A stretch of 10,229 nucleotides of DNA from an uncultured Flavobacteriales bacterium (lineage in GTDB: Bacteria; Bacteroidota; Bacteroidia; Flavobacteriales_D; Parvicellaceae). The stretch lies in contig CALKFX010000127.1 of assembly GCA_938084875.1 (NCBI GenBank), positions 1 through 10,229 on the forward strand, written 5' to 3'. This document shows, in pieces, positions 1-6,514 of the stretch (position 1 is its first letter; every line of letters begins with the position of its first letter). The notes beneath the pieces are model-generated. The model was not told where the DNA came from, made no database searches, and saw only the letters and a list, made by a program, of their open reading frames with translations. Position numbers and translations under genes: made by a program.

Positions 1-1476
1 AAAAAACTTTATAGTTATATAGATTCAAATGGCTTGCCATTTAATTTTACAGACTTATATGGAAAAGTTTCTATTAATGGAACCACTGGAAGTAAAGTCA
101 ATTTTTTTGGATTTAGCTACAACGATAGAGTGAGATATAAAGCAGTTTCTGATCTAAATTGGAACTCTTGGGGAATTGGTTCTAATTTTGTTGTTGTTCC
201 GGCTAGTTCACCAGTTCTAATAATGGGAAAATTTAATATTAGTGACTATAAAATCTCACTATCAGAACAAGACCCTATTAATCAAGGAGAAACATTAGAA
301 CCTAGAGAAAGTAGAATTAATGGATTTAATCTAGGATTTGATTTCAAATATTTTCTTGGTGAAAACGAAATTAAATACGGAATTGAAGTAAATGGATTTA
401 CTACAGATTTTAATTTCTTTAATAGTGTTGGCAGAAAAATTGAACAAAATAATAATACCACTGAGCTTGCGGGTTATGTTGATGCGAAAATTATTAAAGG
501 ACTTTTAGTAATTAATCCAAGTTTTAGGGCACAATACTATGCTTCCTTAAGAAACTTCTCTCCAGAACCTAGAATAGGTTTAAAATACAATATCTCAGAA
601 AAATTCAGAATCAAAGCTGCATCGGGGGTTTATTCTCAAAATTTAATTTCTGCAAATTCTGACAGAGACGTTGTAAACTTATTTTATGGATTCTTATCTG
701 GGCCTGATAATTTACAAGATTCTATTACACTGGATAATGGAAAAACAGTAGCAAGAAAGCATTCTCTTCAGAAAGCAACCCATGCAATTTTTGGATTTGA
801 ATGGGACTTAGCAAAGCACCTGACCTTAAATGTAGAAGGTTATTATAAGTGGTTTAACCAACTAAGTAACGTTAATAGAAATAAGTTATATGAAGAAAAT
901 GATGATGCGCCAGATGTTCTTAGAAAAGATTTTGTTATAGAGACTGGAGATGCTTATGGAACAGATTTTGTTCTAAAGTACAGCAATGATAAAACCTATT
1001 TATGGGCTGTGTATTCGCTAGGAAAAGTTTTAAGATGGGATGGTATTAGAACTTACTCGCCACTATTTGATCGAAGACACAATATAAACCTTGTAGGTAC
1101 ACAGAATTTTGGAGAGGGATGGGAAGTTAATGTTAGATGGAATTTTGGAAGTGGTCTTCCTTTTACTCAAACTCAAGGCTACTATCATTCAATAGATTAC
1201 TCACAAGGAATAAATACCAATATTTCAACTGTTAATGACGATCAACTGGGAATTATCTATGCAGATTTAAATCAAGGAAGGTTATCTTCTTATCACAGGC
1301 TAGATATAGCTGTTAAAAAACATATAGAGTTGAGTAAAAACTCTACAGTGGATGTGACATTTAGCATGACAAATGTATACTCGAGAAAAAATATTTTTTA
1401 CGTAGATAGAATAACTACTGAAAAAGTCTACCAGCTTCCACTTCTTCCTTCATTAGGTGCAAGTTGGAAATTTTAA
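1..1476 (+). CDS. TonB-dependent outer-membrane receptor, C-terminal barrel (5' end outside window)
   Basis: The reading frame is open from the first base, so the true start lies upstream; a TTG at 34 should not be taken as the start. The visible 491 codons lack the signal peptide, carboxypeptidase-like regulatory domain and plug expected of a Bacteroidota receptor of roughly 750-900 residues. What remains reads as alternating beta-strands of a TonB-dependent barrel. Strand and turn motifs usual for the family include the FDRRHNINLVG segment (codons 356-366), WNFGSGLPFT and DLNQGRLSSYHRLD near the end. The protein finishes with a terminal phenylalanine (SLGASWKF), the expected barrel-assembly signal for insertion into the outer membrane. 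The role would be energy-dependent uptake of a large or scarce substrate. The ligand cannot be told, because the plug is missing and no partner lipoprotein is visible. A T-rich stretch follows the stop. Family assignment is strong; substrate unknown. Confidence 0.88.
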   Translation, partial: KKLYSYIDSNGLPFNFTDLYGKVSINGTTGSKVNFFGFSYNDRVRYKAVSDLNWNSWGIGSNFVVVPASSPVLIMGKFNISDYKISLSEQDPINQGETLEPRESRINGFNLGFDFKYFLGENEIKYGIEVNGFTTDFNFFNSVGRKIEQNNNTTELAGYVDAKIIKGLLVINPSFRAQYYASLRNFSPEPRIGLKYNISEKFRIKAASGVYSQNLISANSDRDVVNLFYGFLSGPDNLQDSITLDNGKTVARKHSLQKATHAIFGFEWDLAKHLTLNVEGYYKWFNQLSNVNRNKLYEENDDAPDVLRKDFVIETGDAYGTDFVLKYSNDKTYLWAVYSLGKVLRWDGIRTYSPLFDRRHNINLVGTQNFGEGWEVNVRWNFGSGLPFTQTQGYYHSIDYSQGINTNISTVNDDQLGIIYADLNQGRLSSYHRLDIAVKKHIELSKNSTVDVTFSMTNVYSRKNIFYVDRITTEKVYQLPLLPSLGASWKF

Positions 1477-1491
1477 GTTTTGTTTTTTTTT
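1436..1491 (+). terminator. weak candidate intrinsic terminator at the end of the receptor gene
   Basis: An imperfect stem pairs 1436-1443 (ttccactt) with 1461-1469 (aagttggaa), with one bulged T at 1464 and a 17-nt loop. It is followed, after 8 nt, by a run of four T, a G and nine T (1478-1491). The stem lies inside the last codons of the receptor and the gap before the T-run is longer than ideal. The T-tract is clear; the hairpin is marginal. Confidence 0.25.
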
Positions 1492-1499
1492 AAGATATT

Positions 1500-1545
1500 G
1501 GAATTAAATATTAACTTTAATTCCCGTATTAAAATCTACATACGG
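1500..1545 (+). promoter_or_regulatory. two tandem inverted repeats in the pyrG leader
   Basis: The first repeat is a perfect 9-bp stem (ggaattaaa at 1500-1508 pairing with tttaattcc at 1516-1524) around a 7-nt loop. The second is a 6-bp stem (ccgtat at 1524-1529 pairing with atacgg at 1540-1545) around a 10-nt loop, ending one base before the pyrG ATG. The two stems touch at base 1524. Neither is followed by a T-run, so a simple terminator is unlikely. They could form RNA structure controlling initiation or translation of pyrG, or be protein-binding sites. The repeats are seen directly; the function is inference. Confidence 0.4.
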
Positions 1546-1546
1546 A

Positions 1547-3160
1547 ATGCCATTATCATCTACTAAATATATTTTTGTAACTGGAGGAGTTACTTCTTCA
1601 TTAGGAAAAGGAATTGTTTCAGCCTCTTTGGCTAAAATTTTACAATCGAGAGGTCTGAATGTTACCATTCAAAAATTAGATCCATACATAAATGTAGATC
1701 CTGGCACACTAAATCCTTACGAACATGGGGAATGCTATGTTACAGAAGACGGTGCTGAAACTGACTTAGATTTAGGTCATTATGAAAGGTTTCTAAATAT
1801 TCAAACTTCACAAAATAACAATGTCACGACAGGAAAAATATACCAGTCTGTAATAAACCGTGAAAGAAATGGAGACTATTTGGGAAAAACTGTTCAAGTA
1901 ATTCCACATATTACCAATGAAATAAAAGAACATATTTTAAAATTAGGTAAAGGGAAAGGTTACGATGTTGTAATTACGGAAATTGGGGGAACAGTTGGCG
2001 ACATAGAATCACTTCCATTTATAGAATCTATAAGACAACTAAAGTGGGATTTAAATCAGGATGTTCTATTTATTCATTTAACACTAATCCCCTATTTATC
2101 AACCTCAGGAGAACTTAAAACTAAACCTACTCAACATTCTGTAAAGGCCCTTTTAGAATACGGAATACAGCCAGACATACTAGTTTGTCGAAGTGAGTAC
2201 CATTTAGATGACTCCATTAGAAATAAGATTGCACTTTTTTGCAATGTTGAGAAAGAGTGTGTAATTGAGTCCATAGATGCAAAAACAATTTATGAGGTTC
2301 CTTTACTAATGCTTAAAGAAAAATTAGATACTGTTGTTTGTGAAAAACTAAAAATTAAGATAGAAAATAAACCAAGTTTAACAAAGTGGAAGAAATTTTT
2401 AAATAATTTATATAATCCAAAACAAAGTATTGATATAGCATTAATTGGAAAATATGTAGAACTTAAGGACTCCTATATTTCAATAGCTGAATCGTTAATA
2501 CATGCAGGAGCAAGAAATAAAACTAAGGTGAACTTACATTGGTTACATTCATCAAAACTGGAAACCCAAGATTGTGAATCCGTTTTGAAAAATATTCATG
2601 GAATAATAGTAGCTCCAGGATTTGGCTCAAGAGGCATAGAAGGTAAAATTAAAGCTGTTCATTATGCCAGAACAAAAAAAATACCCTTTTTGGGAATTTG
2701 CTTAGGGATGCAGTGTGCAGTAGTTGAATTTGCAAGAAATGTTTTAAAAATGGAAAATGCCAATTCTATAGAAATTGATTCCGAAACAAAATTTCCAGTT
2801 ATTAGCATAATGGAAGAGCAGAAAAAACTCAAAAAAATGGGAGGAACAATGCGACTTGGTGCTTACAAATGTGATATAGAAAAAGGAACATTACTGCACA
2901 ATATTTACAAAAAAGAAACTATTTTAGAAAGACATAGACACAGATTTGAGTTTAATAATAAGTACGTAAAAGAATTCGAATCCAAAGGATTGATTTTTTC
3001 TGGGAAAAACTCAAAAAATCAACTTATGGAAACTATTGAAATCAAACACCATCCATGGTTTATTGGTGTTCAATACCATCCAGAATATAAAAGTACAGTA
3101 GAAAATCCACATCCGATATTTCTTGGGCTAATTGAAGCTGGATTAAAACAATCTCAATAA
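1547..3160 (+). CDS. pyrG: CTP synthase (glutamine hydrolysing)
   Basis: Converts UTP to CTP in the cytoplasm using ATP and ammonia released from glutamine, the last step of pyrimidine nucleotide synthesis. The 537-residue length is close to the usual ~545. The N-terminal synthase domain begins with the nucleotide-binding segment GGVTSSLGKGI (residues 13-23). It continues with the family signature KLDPYINVDPGTLNPYEHGE and DGAETDLDLGHYERF. The C-terminal class I glutamine amidotransferase domain (from about residue 295) has all three catalytic residues: nucleophile Cys385 in GICLGMQ, and His511 and Glu513 in GVQYHPEY. The ATG at 1547 fits the normal N-terminus of the family. No Shine-Dalgarno sequence is seen; instead the leader carries two inverted repeats. 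Only 7 bp separate its stop from the downstream thioesterase start, so the two are probably co-transcribed. Nothing suggests an inactive enzyme. Confidence 0.98.
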   Translation: MPLSSTKYIFVTGGVTSSLGKGIVSASLAKILQSRGLNVTIQKLDPYINVDPGTLNPYEHGECYVTEDGAETDLDLGHYERFLNIQTSQNNNVTTGKIYQSVINRERNGDYLGKTVQVIPHITNEIKEHILKLGKGKGYDVVITEIGGTVGDIESLPFIESIRQLKWDLNQDVLFIHLTLIPYLSTSGELKTKPTQHSVKALLEYGIQPDILVCRSEYHLDDSIRNKIALFCNVEKECVIESIDAKTIYEVPLLMLKEKLDTVVCEKLKIKIENKPSLTKWKKFLNNLYNPKQSIDIALIGKYVELKDSYISIAESLIHAGARNKTKVNLHWLHSSKLETQDCESVLKNIHGIIVAPGFGSRGIEGKIKAVHYARTKKIPFLGICLGMQCAVVEFARNVLKMENANSIEIDSETKFPVISIMEEQKKLKKMGGTMRLGAYKCDIEKGTLLHNIYKKETILERHRHRFEFNNKYVKEFESKGLIFSGKNSKNQLMETIEIKHHPWFIGVQYHPEYKSTVENPHPIFLGLIEAGLKQSQ

Positions 3161-3167
3161 TTTATTG

Positions 3168-3569
3168 ATGTCTCCAGAAAAAATAGTTCATAAAATGATG
3201 AGTAATGATCTATTTAGCAAATGGCTGGGTATCGAAATCATTTCAATTAAAAAAGGATATTGTAAGTTAAGTTCAACTATTTCTAAAGAAATGACCAATG
3301 GATTTAATTTGGCTCATGGGGGGATTTGTTACAGTCTAGCAGATAGTTGTTTTGCATTTACTGCAAATTCATTGGGTAAAATTTCATTAACAAAAAGTGC
3401 AGAAATTAGGTACTTAAAAAAAGTAGAACTAAATGATACAATATTTGCAGAATGCAAACAAAATCAAAAAGACAGCAGTCTGTTTACAGTTAATATATTA
3501 AATCACAAGAAAGAAGAAATTGCTATTTTTAAAGGAATTGCACATTTTACAAATAAGGATTGGATTTAA
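3168..3569 (+). CDS. paaI: PaaI-type hotdog-fold acyl-CoA thioesterase
   Basis: A 133-residue single-domain hotdog protein, close to the ~140 residues of E. coli PaaI. PaaI hydrolyses ring-hydroxylated phenylacetyl-CoA thioesters and is thought to rescue CoA from dead-end products of the phenylacetate pathway in the cytoplasm. The signature is clear: Asn44, then AHGGICYSLADS (residues 49-60), with the His-Gly-Gly loop and Asp59 as the expected catalytic acid/base. This is followed by the FAFTANSLG helix end, typical of PaaI. The C-terminal strand IAIFKGIAH also matches the family. I choose ATG 3168 rather than the in-frame TTG at 3165. It begins 7 bp after pyrG and probably shares its transcript. 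The substrate is inferred from family and from the neighbouring thiolase and PaaY-like gene; a broader thioesterase role is possible. Confidence 0.87.
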   Translation: MSPEKIVHKMMSNDLFSKWLGIEIISIKKGYCKLSSTISKEMTNGFNLAHGGICYSLADSCFAFTANSLGKISLTKSAEIRYLKKVELNDTIFAECKQNQKDSSLFTVNILNHKKEEIAIFKGIAHFTNKDWI

Positions 3570-3592
3570 TATATACTACAAGTTTATTTTTG
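3560..3592 (+). promoter_or_regulatory. Bacteroidota-type promoter for the thiolase-paaY pair
   Basis: A TTG at 3560-3562 and an exact TAnnTTTG match (tatttttg) at 3585-3592 are separated by 22 bp, within the 17-23 bp described for Flavobacterium -33/-7 promoters. Transcription would start near 3599, giving a leader of about 18 nt before the thiolase ATG at 3617. The -33 part overlaps the last codons of the thioesterase gene. The motif match is direct; activity is inferred. Confidence 0.55.
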
Positions 3593-3616
3593 AACTAACT
3601 TTACGTAAAAACAACT

Positions 3617-4825
3617 ATGAAATCAGCATATATTTTAGATGCAATAAGAACACCTATCGGTTCTTTTGGTGGTTCATTAAGTAATCTTAGAGCAGATGAT
3701 TTAGCTACTGTTCCTTTGACAGCACTAATGAGAAGAAATCCTAAAGTAGACTGGGAACAAGTAGAAGATGTTATTTTAGGATGTGCTAATCAAGCTGGAG
3801 AAGACAATAGGAATATTGCTCGGATGGCTCTTCTGCTAGCCGGGTTGCCCTATAAAATAGGAGGAGAAACAATTAATAGACTTTGCTCATCAGGAATGGC
3901 TGCAACAATACATGCATATAGGTCTATTAGTTTGTCAGAAGGTGATTTATTTATTACAGGTGGAGTAGAACATATGACTAGAGGACCATTGGTTATTTCT
4001 AAAGCATCCAAAGCTTTTGGAAGAGATGTAGAGATGCATGACTCAAGTTTTGGATGGAGATTTATCAATCCTAAAATGAAAGAACTATATGGAATCGATG
4101 GTATGGGCCAAACTGCAGAAAATTTAGTAGACCTTTACAAAATATCAAGAGAAGACCAAGACTTTTTTGCCTATAATTCTCAAATAAAAGCCACAAAAGC
4201 TAAAGAAAATGGTAGACTAGCTGAAGAAATTTGTACTGTTAAAATTCCTCAAAGAAAAAAAGATGATTTAATATTTAGTTCTGATGAATTTATAAAACCA
4301 CGTACTTCACTTGAAAAATTAAAAACTCTTAGACCTGCTTTTAGAAAAGAGAATGGAACTGTTACTGCAGGAAATTCTTCAGGATTAAATGATGGAGCTG
4401 CAGCTTTAATAATTGGAAGCGAAAGTGCAGCAAATAAGAACCATTTTACACCAATGGCAAGAATAGTAGGTGCTGCAGTTGCAGGAGTTGAACCAAGAAT
4501 TATGGGAATAGGACCGGTTGAAGCAAGTAAAAAAGTTTTAAAAAGAACTGGTTTATCCCTTGATCAAATGGATATAATTGAAATTAATGAGGCATTTTCT
4601 GCTCAAAGCTTAGCTTGTACAAGAGCTATGAATTTAGAGGATAGTGACCCTAGAATTAATCCAAACGGAGGAGCCATAGCTATTGGTCATCCATTAGGAA
4701 TGACGGGAGCACGATTATTACAAACTGCAGCAATTGAACTTCAGAAACAGAAAAAAAAATATGCTTTGGTAACCATGTGTATTGGAGTTGGGCAGGGTTA
4801 TGCAACTATAATTGAAAAACCGTAA
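3617..4825 (+). CDS. paaJ: acetyl-CoA acyltransferase, probable 3-oxoadipyl-CoA / 3-oxo-5,6-dehydrosuberyl-CoA thiolase
   Basis: A complete thiolase of 402 residues, the usual length for PaaJ/PcaF. It catalyses CoA-dependent cleavage of a 3-oxoacyl-CoA, releasing acetyl-CoA. In the phenylacetate pathway this enzyme acts twice, on 3-oxo-5,6-dehydrosuberyl-CoA and on 3-oxoadipyl-CoA. Catalytic residues are all present: nucleophile Cys90 in ETINRLCSSGMAA, His358 in IAIGHPLGMTGAR, and Cys388 in TMCIGVGQG. The EINEAFSAQ and TAGNSSGLNDGAAA signatures are also intact. The insert region SSFGWRFINPKMKELYG and the GMGQTAENL segment resemble the PaaJ/PcaF branch more than short-chain biosynthetic thiolases. 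It has its own candidate promoter and is followed 2 bp later by the PaaY-like gene, which supports the phenylacetate assignment. A fatty-acid or other beta-oxidation thiolase of the same class cannot be excluded from sequence alone. Confidence 0.9.
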   Translation: MKSAYILDAIRTPIGSFGGSLSNLRADDLATVPLTALMRRNPKVDWEQVEDVILGCANQAGEDNRNIARMALLLAGLPYKIGGETINRLCSSGMAATIHAYRSISLSEGDLFITGGVEHMTRGPLVISKASKAFGRDVEMHDSSFGWRFINPKMKELYGIDGMGQTAENLVDLYKISREDQDFFAYNSQIKATKAKENGRLAEEICTVKIPQRKKDDLIFSSDEFIKPRTSLEKLKTLRPAFRKENGTVTAGNSSGLNDGAAALIIGSESAANKNHFTPMARIVGAAVAGVEPRIMGIGPVEASKKVLKRTGLSLDQMDIIEINEAFSAQSLACTRAMNLEDSDPRINPNGGAIAIGHPLGMTGARLLQTAAIELQKQKKKYALVTMCIGVGQGYATIIEKP

Positions 4826-4827
4826 AA

Positions 4828-5421
4828 ATGATTTTTGAATTTAACGGGATAAAACCTGTAATTGACCCAAGTTCGTTTATTCATCCTCAGGCAAATGTTA
4901 CAGGAAATGTGGTCATTGGAAAAAATGTGTATGTTGGTCCCGGAGCTGCAATTCGAGGAGATTTTGGAAAAGTAATTATAAAAGACGGAGCCAATGTTCA
5001 AGAAAATTGTACTATTCATATGTTCCCAGGTGTAACAGTTACTATTAATGAAGGTGCACACTTAGGTCATGGTTGTATAATTCATGGTGCAACTATTGGA
5101 TGTAATTCACTAATTGGAATGAATGCAGTTATTTTAGACGATGCAATAATTGGAAAGGAATGTATTGTAGGTGCATTAACGTTGGTTAAAAGTGAGATGG
5201 TTGTTGCTGACAGAAAAGTAATTGTTGGCAACCCAGGTAAGATAACCAAGGATGTTAGTGAGGAAATGATTGCCTGGAAATCGGAAGGAACAAAAATATA
5301 TCAAAGTTTACCTATGGACTGTCACAGTTCTCTAAAAGAGACTAAACCTTTAACTAAACCGATTAAAAAAAACGAAAATTATTCTAACAAATACAAGACT
5401 TGGAAGAAGACCAAAAACTAA
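4828..5421 (+). CDS. paaY: PaaY-type left-handed beta-helix protein (gamma-carbonic-anhydrase fold, thioesterase)
   Basis: A 197-residue hexapeptide-repeat protein, matching E. coli PaaY (~196) in length and wording. Repeats with small hydrophobic residues at every sixth position run from about residue 18 to 135. The gamma-carbonic-anhydrase site is preserved: Arg43 and Asp45 in AIRGDFG, Gln58 in ANVQEN, and metal-binding His64, His81 and His86 in IHMFPG and GHGCIIHG. A trimer with metal at subunit interfaces is expected. PaaY has been described as a thioesterase for ring-hydroxylated CoA intermediates of phenylacetate breakdown, complementing PaaI. The C-terminal part from about residue 140 holds the VGNPGKI and EEMIAWKSEGT PaaY-type helices and ends in a lysine-rich tail. 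It starts 2 bp after the thiolase stop, so it is almost certainly in the same operon. Carbonic anhydrase activity remains possible. Confidence 0.9.
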   Translation: MIFEFNGIKPVIDPSSFIHPQANVTGNVVIGKNVYVGPGAAIRGDFGKVIIKDGANVQENCTIHMFPGVTVTINEGAHLGHGCIIHGATIGCNSLIGMNAVILDDAIIGKECIVGALTLVKSEMVVADRKVIVGNPGKITKDVSEEMIAWKSEGTKIYQSLPMDCHSSLKETKPLTKPIKKNENYSNKYKTWKKTKN

Positions 5422-5424
5422 ATC

Positions 5425-5442
5425 ATTTAGTTAAAGCTAAAT
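5425..5442. terminator. short inverted repeat between convergent genes
   Basis: A 6-bp perfect stem (atttag at 5425-5430 pairing with ctaaat at 5437-5442) with a 6-nt loop lies in the 20-bp gap between the PaaY-like gene and the convergent beta-synthase. It touches the latter's stop codon. Placement suits a shared bidirectional terminator, but the stem is AT-rich and no proper T-run follows on either strand. Confidence 0.22.
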
Positions 5443-6419
5443 TACAAGAAATTATTTTCTTTCATCCATTCATCGTTGTACATTTTACCAACATATCTAC
5501 TTCCTGAATCGTGAAGTAAAACTACAACTACATCCTCTTTCTTAAAATGCTTTTCTAACTGAATTACACCTCTAACCGCTGCGCCACAAGAATTTCCTGC
5601 AAAAATACCTTCTTCGCGAGCTAGTTTTCTTGTGTATATAGCAGCGTCTTTATCTGTAACTTTTTCAAAATTGTCAATTACATCAAAATTTACATTTTCG
5701 GGAAGAATATCTTCACCTATGCCCTCAGTTATATAAGGAAAAATTTCATTTTCATCAAAAACTCCAGTTTCGTGGTATTTTTTAAAAACTGAACCATAGG
5801 TGTCAATTCCCCAAATTTTAATTGCTGGATTTTTTTCTTTTAAATACTTTCCAACTCCAGAAATTGTTCCTCCAGTTCCAACCCCAACAACAAAGTGAGT
5901 GATTTTTCCGTTGGTTTGATTCCAAATTTCAGGTCCAGTTTGTTGATAATGAGCAATAGAATTTGAAGGATTGTCGTATTGATTAACATACCAGGAATTG
6001 GGTGTTTCCTGAGCAATTCTTTTAGAAGTTGAATAATAAGACCTCGGATCTTCAGGAGCAACATTGGTTGGACAAACTACTACTTCTGCACCTACTGCAC
6101 GTAGTATATCAAATTTCTCTTTTGACTGTTTGTCGGTGGAAACGCAAATTAGCTGATATCCTTTTACTATAGCTGCTAATGCAAGACCCATGCCTGTATT
6201 TCCAGAGGTTCCTTCTACAATGGTTCCTCCAGGTTTTAATCTACCGTCTTGTTCTGCATCCTCCACCATCTTTAGTGCCATTCTATCTTTTACAGAACTT
6301 CCAGGATTAAAAAATTCAACCTTAGCCAAAACAGTAGCCTCAATTTCTTTAGTAATATTATTAAGTCTAACAAGAGGGGTATTGCCAATTGTTTCGAGAA
6401 TATTTTTTGCGTATTGCAT
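5442..6419 (-). CDS. cystathionine beta-synthase-like PLP enzyme lacking CBS domains
   Basis: A 325-residue fold-type II PLP enzyme of the cysteine synthase/cystathionine beta-synthase family, acting in sulfur amino-acid metabolism. Visible features are the PLP lysine Lys44 in NPGSSVKDR, the substrate-binding loop TSGNTG (71-76), the phosphate-cradle GTGGT (181-185), and Ser306 in HDSGSRYVGK near the cofactor ring. Several stretches resemble the catalytic core of eukaryotic cystathionine beta-synthase more than CysK: VNQYDNPSNSIAHYQQTGPE, the EGIGEDILP loop and the C-terminal YVGKMYNDEWM. It could therefore make cystathionine from serine and homocysteine, or cysteine from serine or O-acetylserine. 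It stops after the catalytic core, with no CBS domain pair. The minus-strand gene lies 95 bp downstream of the SPOR protein and converges on the paaY-like gene. The exact substrate is unsure, so no symbol is given. Confidence 0.9.
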   Translation of the reverse strand: MQYAKNILETIGNTPLVRLNNITKEIEATVLAKVEFFNPGSSVKDRMALKMVEDAEQDGRLKPGGTIVEGTSGNTGMGLALAAIVKGYQLICVSTDKQSKEKFDILRAVGAEVVVCPTNVAPEDPRSYYSTSKRIAQETPNSWYVNQYDNPSNSIAHYQQTGPEIWNQTNGKITHFVVGVGTGGTISGVGKYLKEKNPAIKIWGIDTYGSVFKKYHETGVFDENEIFPYITEGIGEDILPENVNFDVIDNFEKVTDKDAAIYTRKLAREEGIFAGNSCGAAVRGVIQLEKHFKKEDVVVVLLHDSGSRYVGKMYNDEWMKENNFL

Positions 6420-6514
6420 TATCTATTAAATTAGATTGTAAAGGAACAAAATATTTAAGGAAATAGCTCTATAAAAAAACAATAGAGTATATATGAATAG
6501 AAAGTAAGTTATTA

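Noticed and set aside
34..36. TTG as the start of the receptor gene
   Set aside because: The frame is open to base 1 and the encoded protein begins mid-barrel, so this is an internal leucine codon of a truncated gene.
4798..5061. Minus-strand open frame across the thiolase/paaY junction
   Set aside because: It lies opposite two strongly conserved genes, has no recognisable motif and crosses their boundary; it is a shadow frame.
6447..6482. Possible promoter for the beta-synthase gene (minus-strand TTG and ATATTTTG)
   Set aside because: The -7 candidate misses both leading bases of TAnnTTTG and the spacing to the TTG is about 25 bp, outside the expected range.
6467..6487. Inverted repeat ctctat/atagag downstream of the SPOR gene as a terminator
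   Set aside because: Only six AT-rich pairs with a 9-nt loop and no T-run after the stem on the minus strand; the T-rich part is in the loop.
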